DNA of 64,000 bases from Haemonchus contortus (GCA_000469685.2 LS997567.1:24468590-24532589); one strand, 5' to 3'. Positions 25,368 to 36,387 are shown, counted from the stretch's first letter. Made by a program: numbers and translations. The notes: generated by a model from the sequence alone, not told the origin.

Positions 25368-26689
25368 ATATGACAAGGTTATTGTGGTGGACGCATTTTC
25401 GAGGAACTGGGAAATTCGGTTCTTCAACAGGTAAGGTGGGAATGGTTAAACAAAACCCGCAAAAATTAGGAGAATCGTTGTTCACTGGCGATCTCAGCCT
25501 TTATATGCTGCTGTGTCGCATATAGGGGTGTGGTGCGTTAGGAACGAAATGGTCGCGTCGCGGTGAGAGGAGCGTCGCGCGCGAAGGAATGTAGCAGGAT
25601 GCAGAGTAGGTAAGAAATACAAGAACAAAAGTACTAATAGTAGAATTATGCATAAAATAATGATCGAATATCGATTGAGCTGTATGAAGAACGCTAGAGC
25701 TGTAAATCGGCGAATGAGTGGTCCGCGACAGCCGCGTGCGGCAAATCGATTACCCAAAATCGTTCCTTACGCCCGTCTCCCCGCATATAGTGACTGTGGC
25801 CGCATTATGAATATTTTTCAACATTTTACATGGCTTCGCACGGGTTCAGCATCGTACCGACCCCGACTCTTCTCCATTTCTAGGACACTGGCGAAATTTC
25901 CATCCCTAAAACTTAGAATAATTTCCTCACACAGCTAGAGGGTCGCAAAATGGGCACCTTACACTGCAATGTCCTCTGGACATTAGCGGTAGATACGCAA
26001 AGTTTCTTGTGATGATCTCAACTAAACTCTTATCAGCTTCTTTGCATATTAGAGCTACTTTGGTGAAAAATACACCGACTATTTCTAAAACGTTGACCTC
26101 ACTCAAGAGCGCTTCCATTTGTGGCGCTCCAGTCAAAGTGATGCGTTGACAGGCACGCAAAGAATCGTCTAAAAGAAAAGATGAAGTCTTTGTGCGTTGA
26201 GCAATACTGTCTGAGGGATGCGTCCGCGTATTCTACTTCCATTCAGAATCTAGTGGCGGTTTGAATGCGTATGTGGCCTACACAATGAACTTCGGGGGGG
26301 GGGGCGCGATTCACGCGTGACCCCATTAGAGCTCTTCGCGCACGCAGCATCGTTTCAGTACCTTCCTGTTGAGATGGACCAAATAAATTTGCAGCAGTCC
26401 ACGGCTTCACCATGAATAGAGCAAATCTCTCTACCATGGCAAAAAAGCCCTTTCGATGCTGTGAATTCACCTCATAGGTCAACAATTTACTTGTCAAACG
26501 TTCAAAATAAGAATACCTTCAAATTTTCTGATCCTAGTTAACGCAACCCTTCTGTAAACGTACATATTTGGTCGTTTCTTTACTTATTCTACTTATAAGC
26601 TCTTATTTCTTCCGTTATGATGGTAGGAATGATGTTTTAGCGCGTTTTAGCCGATGACCTCATTATATTGCCGCGTGAATCGCACCACA

Positions 26690-26822
26690 CCCGAACTTCG
26701 GTGGCCAGCCGGAGTACGAGTCAATGCTTTTACCCTCCCAGATGAGTCTGGTACCAATTAACCGGCCCCGGATAGATGGGAGGCTTGGCTGGTATCGATC
26801 CGAGGTTCGAACCCGTGACCGT
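26690..26822 (+). repeat. tRNA-like SINE fragment (B-box motif)
   Basis: GGTTCGAACCC at 26804-26814 matches the Pol III B-box consensus GGTTCGANTCC. No intact cloverleaf could be folded by eye, so this is a SINE-like fragment rather than a tRNA gene. It ends in a short GT repeat at 26821-26831. Confidence 0.4.
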
Positions 26823-26848
26823 GTGTGTGTGAAGCTTGCCACTTTTCC

Positions 26849-27526
26849 TTAAAGGCACAGTTCACGAAAAAGTGGTTTCGGAGATTTGCACATAGTTTGA
26901 ACTCGAAGCCCCCTCTGATACCATTTATGCAGGAATGATAAGGGCAGGAACAGTGGGGGACGGGAGGCCTCAGCCCCTCGCTAGGTTGACTACGAGTTCT
27001 AATTGTCCTTCACCACTTTCGCATTGGAGCAACATTAGTGAAAAATCGATAGGCTGGTTGGCAAATTGCCCACAGACGGTCAGCTGGTCGACCGCCTCGT
27101 ACTGGGACTGCTATTCGGCTGTTTTTCTAGTATTCGACTATATTCTACGCTATTCTGTTCTAATTAATTTTTCTCAGCCGTCTCAAAAGGTCGAAATTGA
27201 TACTGCACAATAAATCAGATTAATAGCGGTAGGAGAATTAGTTTTCTTGAATAAGTCAAAATCAGCTGTTGGTGTGTTGTGTGCAATGGCAGACACTGCG
27301 TCGCATTTGTCTGTCTCCCCCGAAAAATCCCTTGTCACCGTTTTTTCGCCAGTTGCTTGTCCGACCCCCCTTTTCCCTTGTTTTTTGTAGCCCTCTATTT
27401 CTTTATATTCATCTTTTTTCGCGTTTGCTATTTTACCATTGCACTATTGTAGGCCGTATCTAACATTTTTTTCAACTTTCGCCAACAAACCGGATACCCC
27501 AAAATTAACGTTAACTGTGCCTTTAA
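26849..27526. mobile_element. MITE with TTAAAGGCACAGTT termini (678 bp)
   Basis: The left end TTAAAGGCACAGTTCACG (26849) and right end CGTTAACTGTGCCTTTAA (to 27526) are imperfect inverted repeats. TTAA at both outer edges allows a piggyBac-like TTAA duplication; a TA duplication is also possible. The interior has no transposase. A copy of similar length lies at 47869-48535 and fragments at 17144 and 27777. Confidence 0.72.
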
Positions 27527-27776
27527 ACCACCAGCCCAGAGAATCGGTGGTACATATAGTTGCGATTCATTTTTCATTACTTTCCACTGCTCGATTATTT
27601 CCTCATTAGTTTGGAGTGGGAGTTTCACATACATTTGCTGAAGTCTTTCAGTTTTCTGTTAGTTGAACGAGTTTAGGAAATCGGCACGGGCTTTTGTAAG
27701 CTTTTAAGTAAGTTAATATATTGGAAAAAAATCCGTAACGAATTCTGTAAACAGTGGAAGAAATAAGCGTACACCG

Positions 27777-28229
27777 TTAAAGGTACAGTCAACAATAAAA
27801 GGCTTTGATCTTTTCCTCTAGGATGAATCTGTGGACCCCAAGACTACTACATAGGTGTCGGGCCCGAAAACGGCCTAGCCAGGGCGTAATAAGGGCTTCA
27901 AAACCGGTTCGGCCAAAGTACACCCTCAACGTGGCCGTTTTACCTTGTTGAGACTGCAGTATACACAATGAAGCGTTAGGACGCTACCAACTGCACGTTT
28001 ATATGGGAGACACTCAGACGGTTACAGATAGCGATTTCGTACGACCCCCTTTTACTACTTTTCAAAAGGGCTGTACTTTTTTGATCCACTATCTGCAGAA
28101 TAGTGCAAGGGTAACGGAAAAGCGCGTTTTTGCGCTTTCTCCGTCACACTTGCATTATTCTGCACGCTGGCTTCTATTATTTCACTTAAACTAAATACCT
28201 CAGAATTTTGTGTATTCTGCCTTGATAAT
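27777..28229. mobile_element. diverged copy of the TTAAAGGCACAGTT MITE family
   Basis: Starts TTAAAGGTACAGTCAAC at 27777 and appears to end with a degraded TATTCTGCCTTGATAA near 28229. The internal block CGGCCTAGCCAGGGCGTAAT matches the fragment at 16762. It is non-coding. Confidence 0.45.
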
Positions 28230-28884
28230 GAGGTTGTGAAATTTCGCCTCTGAAAACGCCCCTACATTATTGCCGCTCGGATTTTTAAGTGAATTCGCAC
28301 CAGTGTTATACGAGATGGCCGCCATAGATAGATACCATGCAAGCGAGATGCTTTTACTATTCGGAAACCACTTTTGACAGAGTAAATTTCGTCATAAGCT
28401 GTGCGGTCTGAAATTTGCAGTGGGAGAAGGAAAAGCTAGTGTAATCTTCCATTGTTAACCAAATGGTCGCGCTACCGAAAAACCAAATAACGAGACCGGT
28501 CTTACCTTCGCTATACATGGGGTTAATCGTTGACACGAGTACAGCATTTTTCGACTGGCCCTTGGTTACTTTTCTCAATCCAAATGTTTCTCATTGGTTC
28601 GATCCATTCACGATTGTTCTCAAGAGAATAAACGAAGTATCCCAACCATAAGCCCTTTTACATACCTTTTTACAGTTTTTTGGAGCATTTTCTGGCGAAG
28701 CTGAACTTTTATCATTGCCCTCTTTTGTATCTTGTGTTGCTCTATAATTACACTACTGTAGGCTAGTCGACCTTTGTGTAAGTTGTAGAATATCACGTTT
28801 TTCTGTGGAGATATTGTAAGACATGTTGTATGGAGACATCGCAATTATGTTCGAGCTAAGAATCCTTTCGTCTAGACTCTCTTC
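28230..28884. other. region upstream of the host gene; no gene seen
   Basis: No transposon protein or exon is recognised. Immediately before the proposed start codon, CCTTTCGTCTAG (ending 28875) is a pyrimidine-rich AG that could act as a trans-splice (spliced leader) acceptor 9 bp upstream of the ATG. No TATA-like or other promoter element can be assigned with confidence. Confidence 0.35.
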
Positions 28885-29040
28885 ATGGCTTTCGTCTCCA
28901 GTGGTGGAGGCAGCCTACCACCGCAACCAGGAGTCCCAATGACTGCTGGATTCAACGGGACTTCAGTTGCTATCCAAACATCGGCAGCTCCCGTGGTGAC
29001 ACCTCAGCAGTTTTCCTCTTATGCTGGAAGTTCATTTCTG
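28885..29040 (+). CDS. Host gene, proposed first coding exon (Gly/Pro/Ser/Thr-rich N-terminus)
   Basis: ATG at 28885 opens 52 codons (MAFVSSGGGSLPPQPGVPM..., ending FSSYAGSSFL) that stop at a good donor, CTG|GTGAGG, in phase 0. The peptide is low-complexity and rich in Ser, Gly, Pro, Thr and Gln, like the disordered N-terminus of a transcriptional regulator. Phase 0 matches the next proposed exon at 46937 (DSLLRQQQQPDV...), so both could belong to one Gln-rich protein with a 17.9 kb transposon-filled intron. The link between the two exons is inferred from phase and composition; a missed exon between them cannot be excluded. The protein family is not recognised. Confidence 0.6.
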
Positions 29041-29994
29041 GTGAGGTTTTCGCCTTGAATATCTGCTGATTACTTATGCCGCCTCAAGTTCATTCTCGTT
29101 TCGCCGACCGCGGCTGCTGTGGCTTTCCTAATTTCTGGAAATATGTTATTACCTATGACTCTCTGAATAACTGGCTTCTTTGGTATGCTTAACTTAGGAT
29201 CAAAATGGTTTCTGAGATTTTCCCTAAAACAAACCCATAGTTCCCAAGGATAGCAAGTGAGACATTGCCGAGTCGAATAGCGTCCTCGACAAAGCCTTGA
29301 AAGGGCTTGAGGGCTGGGCCAAAGTATCCACTCAAAAATGTCCGTGCTATCACGGCTTTGTTAAGAACATCCGTAACAACCGTCACGTCAAAATGAAGCG
29401 TCAGAACTCCGACGAATAGCACAGTTATGAGGGAAGATAATCAGATGATTACAGGCACATAATATCATAACAACCCACCTTCACTCAAGCTAGATACCTT
29501 TGAAGGCAATATGATAATTTTACGGTATCCAGCTTCAGACGAGTGTGGCAAGTGATAATCCAGAACAGTGCAAAAAAGGTGAAGAAAACGGAGAAATCGG
29601 CGTATTTAGAGAGGTATCAGGCTCCAAAAATAAGAAAAACCGGGGTTGTGCAATAATGTGACGGCAGAGATTGCATGGAAGGGGTCTTTAGACTGTTCAA
29701 AGTGCGGCCCCTGCATACAGCTGGCCAACGTTTGGGAACTCGTCCGTGTGTACGTCGGCCGAGCCTCTATTAGGCCCCTTATTAGCGCTATCTTGGCAGT
29801 TTTTGACCCGACAGCGTCCCTTTGCCTATCATCCTCGGGGGTAACAGGTCCATCCAAGGGAAAAATCTCAGGAACAATTTTTGCCTTGAGCTACGCCTTT
29901 GAAGAAATAATACCGTGTTAAACCTATGACATGTCAGCGTCGAGAATTTCCAATCTTTGCTTTGCTTTTCCTCCATCACATGCGTAACACTGCT
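29041..29994. other. start of the large intron; no recognised element
   Basis: No transposon protein is identified. A hydrophobic minus-strand frame at 29189-29443 (LITVLFVGVLTLHFDV...) and overlapping open frames at 29606-29921 are of unknown nature. Neither has a good start plus splice context. Confidence 0.35.
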
Positions 29995-32240
29995 CTGTGA
30001 TGTTCAACGATCAGCTGGGCAATATTATTAGTGACTTATACATGTGTGAACACCCAACTGTTGGGGATTTTAACTTCCCTGAGGTGGATTGACGCTGTGA
30101 AAATAGGGTTCAGGCTAACACTGAGGTAGTTTGTATGGATGCCCTTTTGGCGCAAAATTTTCAACAATAACGTCTTGGAGCCCACAAGGGGTGACAGTAT
30201 TCTGGATTTGGTGCTATCTAATGTTGTCGATCTAGTCAGTAAGGTGGTGGTCGAACCTCCGATTGGTTGTAGCGATCACAATAGTCTAGCGTTTAGTATA
30301 AACAGTAGTTGTGGCGAGCTAGTATAAACAGCGGGTTTCGTCTTCCAAATCTACCTCCCTGTATATCTTCAGAATATGTTTGATCATAGGAGTTGCTTGT
30401 TCCATGCGGCCAAGAGGTCACAATCGGCCAACGATTGGGACAAATTTCTACAACAAGCATGTGGAAAAAAGATTCTTGAAAGCGAGGACAAAAACGGATT
30501 CTTCAGACTATTGAACAAAAACTCAAATCTGCTCACTCCTGGAAAATCTCCTTCCTGAAAAAAGATGGGGAGGTTGTAGTCTTGGATATGGATAAGGTCA
30601 ACCTGCCAGCAGACAAGTTCGGTGAGGTGTTTTCTGAGTGGGATGGTTCTGTACCTTCTTTCGGCCTCTCAGTTTCCAGTCCAGTGACTGACTTTCCGTG
30701 GTTCGGCAGTGTTACAGTCTATGGTCTGTTGAAGCAACTGCCTAATTCCTTCTCATTGACACCGAATTTGATTCTTGCTATGTTTGTCAGGAATCTAGCT
30801 CATATTCTAGCGAACTTGTAGCTTATCTCTTTAACCAGTCTCTTTGTTATGGGCGGTCACTTCGAGGTGGAAGCACTCCTTTGCAATACCGTTACTGAAA
30901 AGGAACCATCACAATTGGTTAGCAATTACAGACCTGTCAGTATCACAACTTTTCCGTTGTACATTCGAAAAAGTTCTTAAATTATTAAAAAATTACTTAA
31001 AAATTCTTAGCATATTATGAAGCATCTTGATACAAATGGAATTATCCCCACAAATCAGCACGGGTTCGTCAAGGGTAGGTCCACCGAAACTAATCACTTA
31101 GAATGTTTAAACGGTTGGACTTCTTATCTTGATAACAAGAAAGCTTGTGACGTGGTCTACTTCAATTTCTCCAAGGCTTCGATAAGGTTGAGCATTCTAG
31201 GTTACTGCTGAAGCTACGGCGGCTTAAGCTTCACCCAGTGGTATGCTTGTGGACAGAAAACTATTTGTTTCAGGGAACATTTCAGGTTAGAATTGGGTCG
31301 GTATTCTCAAAGATGAAGGAGGTCAAAAGTGGAGTTCCGCAAGGAATTGTTATATCGCCATTCTGTTCGCTATTTACACTGCTGAGCTGCCGGAGCTTCT
31401 AGAGGGATGTGGGGTGGTATGTAAGCAGTTTGCGGGCGACTTTGAAAGCCATAGGAAAGTGTAGATCATTGAAGACATAAGCAGTATTCAATGTTCTTTA
31501 GATTCCTTCCTGGAGTGGTCTGAGTTATGGTGCTTTTCGCTGGCTCCTGAAAAGACAGTGTTCATGAGGATTGGTGGCTCTACATTGCCGAGAGCCTACA
31601 AACTCCGTGAGCATTGTTTGAATGAGTTCTCCGCTGTCAGGGATCTTGGCTTTCATTATAATAATAAGCTGAGTTTTTCTAACCACTATGAGGCTATCGT
31701 CAGAAAAGCTACTTTTCGAACCTATCAAATTTTCAAAGGCTTGACAGTAAAGGATGAAAAAAGTCTCAATTAAGGCGTGCAAGACGTATGTGCGGCCCAT
31801 TGTGGAAAGTGCTGCATGTTTTTTTGTCCTTGGAAAAAGAAAGACGTGGATTTACTGGAAAAACTTCAGGATAATTATACCCGGAAGTTATGCATTAGGG
31901 CAGGGCAGGCCGTTCGGATGTGCCTCACCCAGCCTCTAGGAACCGAAAGTTTAAGCTTCATAGCCTAATATCACGAAGGAAGGTATATGCTGCCTGTATG
32001 GTATTTAGGTTGTTGACTGGGATTTCTAGAGCTGATGGGTCGAGGGTCTTCCCTAGAAATGTTTCGAGGACTAGAGGCAGCTCCGTGAAAATTTCATACG
32101 CAACGCCTGGAACCAACTTGAAGCTCCACAGATTCAGCTGTGGAGCAGGCTCTATATTCATATCTTTGAAATCGCAAGTAGTATTTCTCTCTTTCTCTCC
32201 CCTGCATATATGCACTTTAAGCGACTTGTAAAGAAAGAAT
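29995..32240 (+). pseudogene. CR1-like non-LTR retrotransposon relic (endonuclease end plus reverse transcriptase)
   Basis: Plus-strand frames give, in order: VGDFNFPEVD then a stop where Trp is usual (30060-30092); EPTRGDSILDLVLSN (about 30178); GCSDHNSLAFSIN (about 30268); a DGEVVVLDMDKVNLPADKF linker (about 30568); NQHGFVKGRSTET (31054); DVVYFNFSKA (about 31150); VKSGVPQG (about 31326); FAGD where the catalytic FADD is expected (about 31430); and a thumb region with SLAPEKTVFMR and AVRDLGFHYN (31540-31660). Stops and frameshifts break it throughout. The order and wording match CR1-clade elements, which nick the target and reverse transcribe in place. The 5' half is absent and the polymerase is dead. 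Confidence 0.85.
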
Positions 32241-32312
32241 TGCTGAGTTTTATATAGTTGTATGAGGTTTTATAGCGTGTCGTTGTTTACTTCGCCTACC
32301 TTATGTAGTGTA

Positions 32313-32341
32313 CCAGTTGAGCTGCGCACGATACCGTGCGC
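32313..32341 (-). mobile_element. Helitron 3' terminus (hairpin plus CTGG)
   Basis: Read on the minus strand: GCGCACGGTATCGTGCGC, a 7-bp stem with a 4-base loop, then AGCTCAACTGG followed by T. A hairpin shortly before CTRR with T next is the Helitron 3' rule. Similar ends occur at 49598, 54209, 50963 and, on the plus strand, 37354. The 5' partner of this copy was not found. Confidence 0.5.
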
Positions 32342-32618
32342 GTTTCATTACCTTTGATAAATGGACTCCCTCAAAGATGATTCTGAGCGGATTCATTCTA
32401 GTAGCCCAGAGGTGGGATCCATCGATGACGGATGACTAACAACTTTTTTCTCTACATTATGCCTCACTCGATGGAGACATCTCCGGCTTTCACATTTTTC
32501 ATATAGATTATTCCTGCTACACGCTATTCATCATAGCATCGGAAGCGAGTAAATCTAACAAAATGTTTTTCCCTTCTACCTGCTGCAGTCACAATTTGTT
32601 AGCATAGACAAATCTTAC

Positions 32619-33000
32619 AAGGGAAGGATACTTGGTCGCAGTGGCCATTCAAGATGAGATGTATACCCACGTAGGTGGTTTCGAACGCTGATCTCAAATC
32701 TGTATTCCAAATCTGCTAAACGATTCTGGGAACAAAGTTACGGGCCTGGGGCCTCCCTGTGTTATACCACTGCGCTGAACGGATCACTGAGCCGAGCAAA
32801 GCCCCTACCTGTGCAACGGTGGCCTGGGGGATAGTGTGGTGGATTGATAGGCATGACATCAAGGTTCGAACCCTTGATGCATGGGCTCGTTTTGCTTTTC
32901 CATAAAATGCGTCCTAAACGCTTGCAAAACGTTTTTGGGCTCAATGTTGGGCGTCTAGAGGGTTCCCTCACAATTTAGGACTCCGGAGAATAGTAATCCA
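32619..33000 (+). repeat. dispersed repeat with tRNA-like core, copy 2 (best A and B boxes)
   Basis: This copy is in opposite orientation to those at 21960, 35845 and 56390. It contains TGGCCTGGGGG at 32820-32830, resembling the Pol III A box, and GGTTCGAACCC at 32863-32873, resembling the B box, with normal tRNA-like spacing. Shared flanking blocks include TTCCATAAAATGCGTCCTAAACG and TTTTTGGGCTCAATGTTGGG downstream and the GGCCATTCAAGATGAGATGTA block upstream. This is consistent with a tRNA-derived SINE. Confidence 0.68.
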
Positions 33001-33297
33001 ATAAAATTTTTCTTACCGCTATTGGCCGAATATATGCATACGTATTTCTACCCTGAATAATCGAGAGGGTGTTTTGAAATCTTCGGCAGCTCCCCGTACT
33101 TACGGTAGGCGGCGGTTGAATGACTCATCCGATCAGAGCCCTCTTTGGGAGAGATACGGCCCACAGATTCTAGGAATGGTGCCCGCGCTTTTGAAGGGGT
33201 GGTACAAGTTAACGGGCATTGTTGAAAAAATACCGTAGAACAATATCCCATGTCCGACTTTCGATTAACCTCGGCATATTGAAATAACTTCGTCGTA
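33001..33297. other. no recognised feature
   Basis: About 300 bp between the SINE-like copy and the Penelope-like element. Nothing is recognised in it. Confidence 0.4.
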
Positions 33298-33342
33298 GGT
33301 TTGATCGGCCTTCGAGGTTTTTAAACAACACTTTATCCAAAC

Positions 33343-33378
33343 GGCTTACGTTTCGGCTGTATCGCCTTCGTCGAAGCC
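33343..33378 (-). other. hammerhead-like ribozyme motif in the left Penelope arm
   Basis: On the minus strand: GGCT, TCGACGA, then a GGC/GCC stem II with loop GATACA, then GAAA, CGTA and AGCC closing stem I. The layout matches a minimal type I hammerhead with a very short, ACGU-type stem III. The CUGANGA box is altered at two positions (U for C3, C for U4), so activity is doubtful. Confidence 0.45.
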
Positions 33379-33815
33379 TGTAAGTCGAAACAATATTTGT
33401 GATTCGTAGGCCACCATTTCAAATTACAAGAAGAGAACTCTATAGGAAAGTAAAACAGAAGCGATGAGCTGACCTGTAACCGGCTGGAGCTGTTTGTCTG
33501 CACCCTGAGCCCGAAGTTCCTCACGGCGCTTTTATATGTGCTGGGACTCAGAGGTCGGGTCAGGGATTGCTCCAGGGGACCCCCCAAGATGTAAACTACT
33601 AAATAAGGTCATGCGAGGTCAGGTCCCTGCCGATGGTCGCGCATCGCCCCTGGTATTGATTTTTCAGCGGGTCTGGGTATTTTCACCCGTCACCCCTGCC
33701 TCGGCGCCCCCGCGGGGGTATCGGCTGTGTAGATCAAAGCCACACAAGTCTGCGAATGGCGCGAGCTCCCTGGTAATCGCCACGCACTCGTCCTTCCTGT
33801 TGATTTTCGGGCTCT

Positions 33816-34652
33816 TTGCTGCGATCCACAGTGTCTCCAGAGTCCAGAGAAACTGCCATTGTCAAGAACATGTTTAAAACGGCTTCTGCAGTTTCGTCTG
33901 AAGGCGATTTTAGAACGGAGTCCATGGAAATGGCCCGTCAGATTGCACAGGAGAATGGATATGGTTGCGATGGGCAGCCTGTGTGGCGTAGAAGGCGTGC
34001 TAGGATGGAACATGCGCAAGAGGAAGAGCGCACGAAGGTCCCCTTCTGTGTACTTTTCGTTTCAGACGATATGAGTGCTGCCATTCGCGCTTGTCTGCGG
34101 AAAGCTGACCTCCAGGATAGTGTGCGAGTGGTCGAAATTCCCCCTTCGAACCTCAAAAGACAGTTGGTGCGAAACCGCCTCTATGATCGGAGATGCCAAA
34201 CGCCCTCCTGTGTGATTTGCCCTTCCGGAAAGGAAGGTGATTGTATGATCTCAGGAGTCGTATATCTCATAACATGCCAACTGTGTGGGGAGGAATATGT
34301 AGGAGAAACGGGAAGACCACTCTGCATTAGGATAAAGGAGCATTTGGATGGGTTGAAAAAGTCTAGAAAGTCCACTCCTCTAGGTGATCACAGGATACAG
34401 CACCATGTGAATGAAGGTGTGACGGTCTGTGTTACGATACTGTCTCGTGAAGATGACATCTCAGCGCGCAAGACTCTTGAGGCACTGTGGATCGCAGCAA
34501 AGAGCCCGAAAATCAACAGGAAGGACGAGTGCGTGGCGATTACCAGGGAGCTCGCGCCATTCGCAGACTTGTGTGGCTTTGATCTACACAGCCGATACCC
34601 CCGCGGGGGCGCCGAGGCAGGGGTGATGGGTGAAAATACCCGGACCCGCTGA
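33816..34652 (+). pseudogene. Penelope-like element C-terminal region with GIY-YIG endonuclease (5' truncated)
   Basis: A 278-codon open frame. A Cys-rich linker (RRCQTPSCVICPSGKEGDC, about residues 128-146) leads into a GIY-YIG nuclease: GVVYLITCQLCGEEYVGETG (about 150-169) carries the GVVYLI and YVGET versions of the GIY and YIG motifs. RPLCIRIKEHL follows with the conserved Arg, and a downstream Glu lies in TLEALWIAAKSPKINRKD, which matches the family's closing Glu-plus-Asn block. In complete elements this nuclease follows a telomerase-like reverse transcriptase and makes the target cut. Here the first 20 or so codons come from the inverted left arm, so the start is not native. No polymerase domain is present. 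Confidence 0.83.
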
Positions 34653-34937
34653 AAAATCAATACCAGGGGCGATGCGCGACCATCGGCAGGGACCTGACCT
34701 CGCATGACCTTATTTAGTAGTTTACATCTTGGGGGGTCCCCTGGAGCAATCCCTGACCCGACCTCTGAGTCCCAGCACATATAAAAGCGCCGTGAGGAAC
34801 TTCGGGCTCAGGGTGCAGACAAACAGCTCCAGCCGGTTACAGGTCAGCTCATCGCTTCTGTTTTACTTTCCTATAGAGTTCTCTTCTTGTAATTTGAAAT
34901 GGTGGCCTACGAATCACAAATATTGTTTCGACTTACA

Positions 34938-34973
34938 GGCTCCGACGAAGGCGATACAGCCGAAACGTAAGCC
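34938..34973 (+). other. hammerhead-like ribozyme motif in the right Penelope arm
   Basis: GGCT (34938-34941), CCGACGA (34942-34948), stem II GGC/GCC around GATACA (34950-34961), GAAA (34962-34965), CGTA (34966-34969) and AGCC (34970-34973), which pairs with the opening GGCT. Only U4 of CUGANGA is changed (to C). Hammerhead motifs are known in Penelope-like elements; function of this copy is not shown. Confidence 0.5.
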
Positions 34974-35017
34974 GTTTGGATAAAGTGTTGTTTAAAAACC
35001 TCGAAGGCTGATCAAAC

Positions 35018-35844
35018 AGTTAATCTCTTTGTGTGCGCATATGATTATCCGTTGATTCTATTCTTGGGGTAAATGTCCTTTCAAGAGGCCCTTTCATTAG
35101 GTAAGCGTGGTGGAGCGGTGGGGCATGGTACCACGGCTGTCCTCAAAACCCTGTATTCACCTGTGAATTGTTCTGAATCCCCCTATGAGCCTTCATTGTT
35201 GATTTGAGGCGGTATCCAGCGGAAATGACTGTCGCGCAATGGTACTCCTTTATTAATTTTATGATAACTCATCCTTACAATTTATCCGCTAATCTTCATA
35301 AGTAGGCAGATCGACTAGCTTATTTTGCACGTGATAGTTGCGACCGCATAATACATCGTAAGTTGCCAATAACAGATTATTTCGAAAGCTCATGCTCTCT
35401 TAATTTCCGTAGACGGCCTTTTGTCGTGATTATACAAAACGTGTTTCTCATGCTCGAGGAGGTGCGGCTTCTTTTGAAACTCGAGCTTCAGAAGACTATA
35501 GACTCTTCCACCAGTGCCATAAAATTGGAGCTTATGGGCTAGATTACAAACATGAGGGCTACGTTTCACTTCGGAGCCTCTATATCCCGACAAACGTAGG
35601 AACTTTCATTTGCGAAGCTACGGGTCCATCGTCGCTGTCCTCATCAGGCGACCGGAGAGGATAATTGTGATCGTCTTTCACGAATTCGACTTCTTCGCAA
35701 AGGATAACGGGCTTTTCATAGTATCGATAAGTACGGCTCGAAACCACTTTATTGCCGCCTCTTGAATAGTGTTGGTGTCTACTTCATGCTACAAGAAAGA
35801 ACTTCCTCCACCAAATATGATCACATTCGTTCAGAAGATTCGCT
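35018..35844. other. gene-free stretch
   Basis: A weakly tRNA-like string (GGTGGAGCGGTGGGGCATGG, about 35108) is present but does not fold into a cloverleaf by eye. No other feature is supported. Confidence 0.35.
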
Positions 35845-36387
35845 GGTAACGTGTTGAAGAGCGTTTGACCCGATGAATCATTTGAAATCTTCCTCCTTGA
35901 GGCCTTTGAGGCTCATTTTAAGCAAATATTTAAAATTCCTCTTTTCTCGAATAGAGCTCCACCCTTATTCGGCCGGTGGGCGGCAAAAAAAAAAGAAACT
36001 TGCCTTGTAGTACCTCTCCAGTGTTCCTTATTTGTGAGGAATCCCTGTAGATGCCCAACATTGAGCCCAAAAACGTTTTGCAAGCGTTTAAGACGCATTT
36101 TATGGAAAAGCAAAACGAGCCCATGCACCAAGGATTCGAACCTTGATGTCATGCCTATCAGTCCACCACACTATCCCCCAGGCCACCGTTGCACAGGTAA
36201 GGGCTTTGCTCGGCTCGGTGATCCGTTCAGCGCAGTGATATAACACAGGGAAGCCGCGGGCCCGTAACTTTGTTCCCAGAATCGTTTCGCAGATTTGGAA
36301 TACAGATTTGAGATCAGCGTCCGAAACCACCTACGGGGGTATACATCTCATCTTGAATGGCCACTGCGACCAATTATCCTTCCCTTG
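35845..36387 (-). repeat. dispersed repeat with tRNA-like core, copy 3
   Basis: The best preserved long copy. The B box on the minus strand (complement of GGATTCGAACC, 36132-36142) and an A-box-like block (complement of CCCCCAGGCCA, about 36176-36186) give a tRNA-like core. It continues through AAACCACCTACGGGGGTATA and CATCTTGAATGGCCACTGCG to the start of the 127-bp satellite. Confidence 0.7.

Larger units (their letters stand above)
25201..26848. other. gene-free stretch with a CTG microsatellite and a G11 run
   Basis: No supported gene. It contains the trinucleotide repeat at 25326-25366, a CG-rich block around 25540-25590, a G11 run at 26294-26304 and a possible tRNA-like fragment at 26690-26822. 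Short minus frames at 25927-26160 and 26243-26497 match no family I recognise. Confidence 0.4.
33298..35017 (+). mobile_element. Penelope-like element fragment with about 546-bp inverted arms
   Basis: The outer arms (33298-33843 and about 34469-35017) are near-identical inverted copies beginning GTTTGATCGGCCTTCGAGG and ending CCTCGAAGGCTGATCAAAC. The right arm is the natural 3' end: the end of a GIY-YIG reading frame plus 3' sequence. The left arm is the same 3' region turned round. The unique centre (33844-34468) codes the rest of the GIY-YIG domain. Reverse transcriptase is missing, so this is a 5'-truncated copy with a terminal inversion. Inverted terminal copies of this kind are described for Penelope-like elements. 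Confidence 0.82.

Noticed and set aside
26804..26814. Candidate tRNA gene around GGTTCGAACCC
   Set aside because: B-box-like motif only; flanks do not fold as acceptor or anticodon stems.
29189..29443. Minus-strand frame with a signal-peptide-like start (TVLFVGVLTLHF)
   Set aside because: No ATG in context, no acceptor at its start and no recognised family; kept only as a remark in the intron description.
33333..33877. Open frames in the left Penelope arm and their twins in the right arm, on opposite strands
   Set aside because: Shadow frames of the inverted arms; not separate genes.
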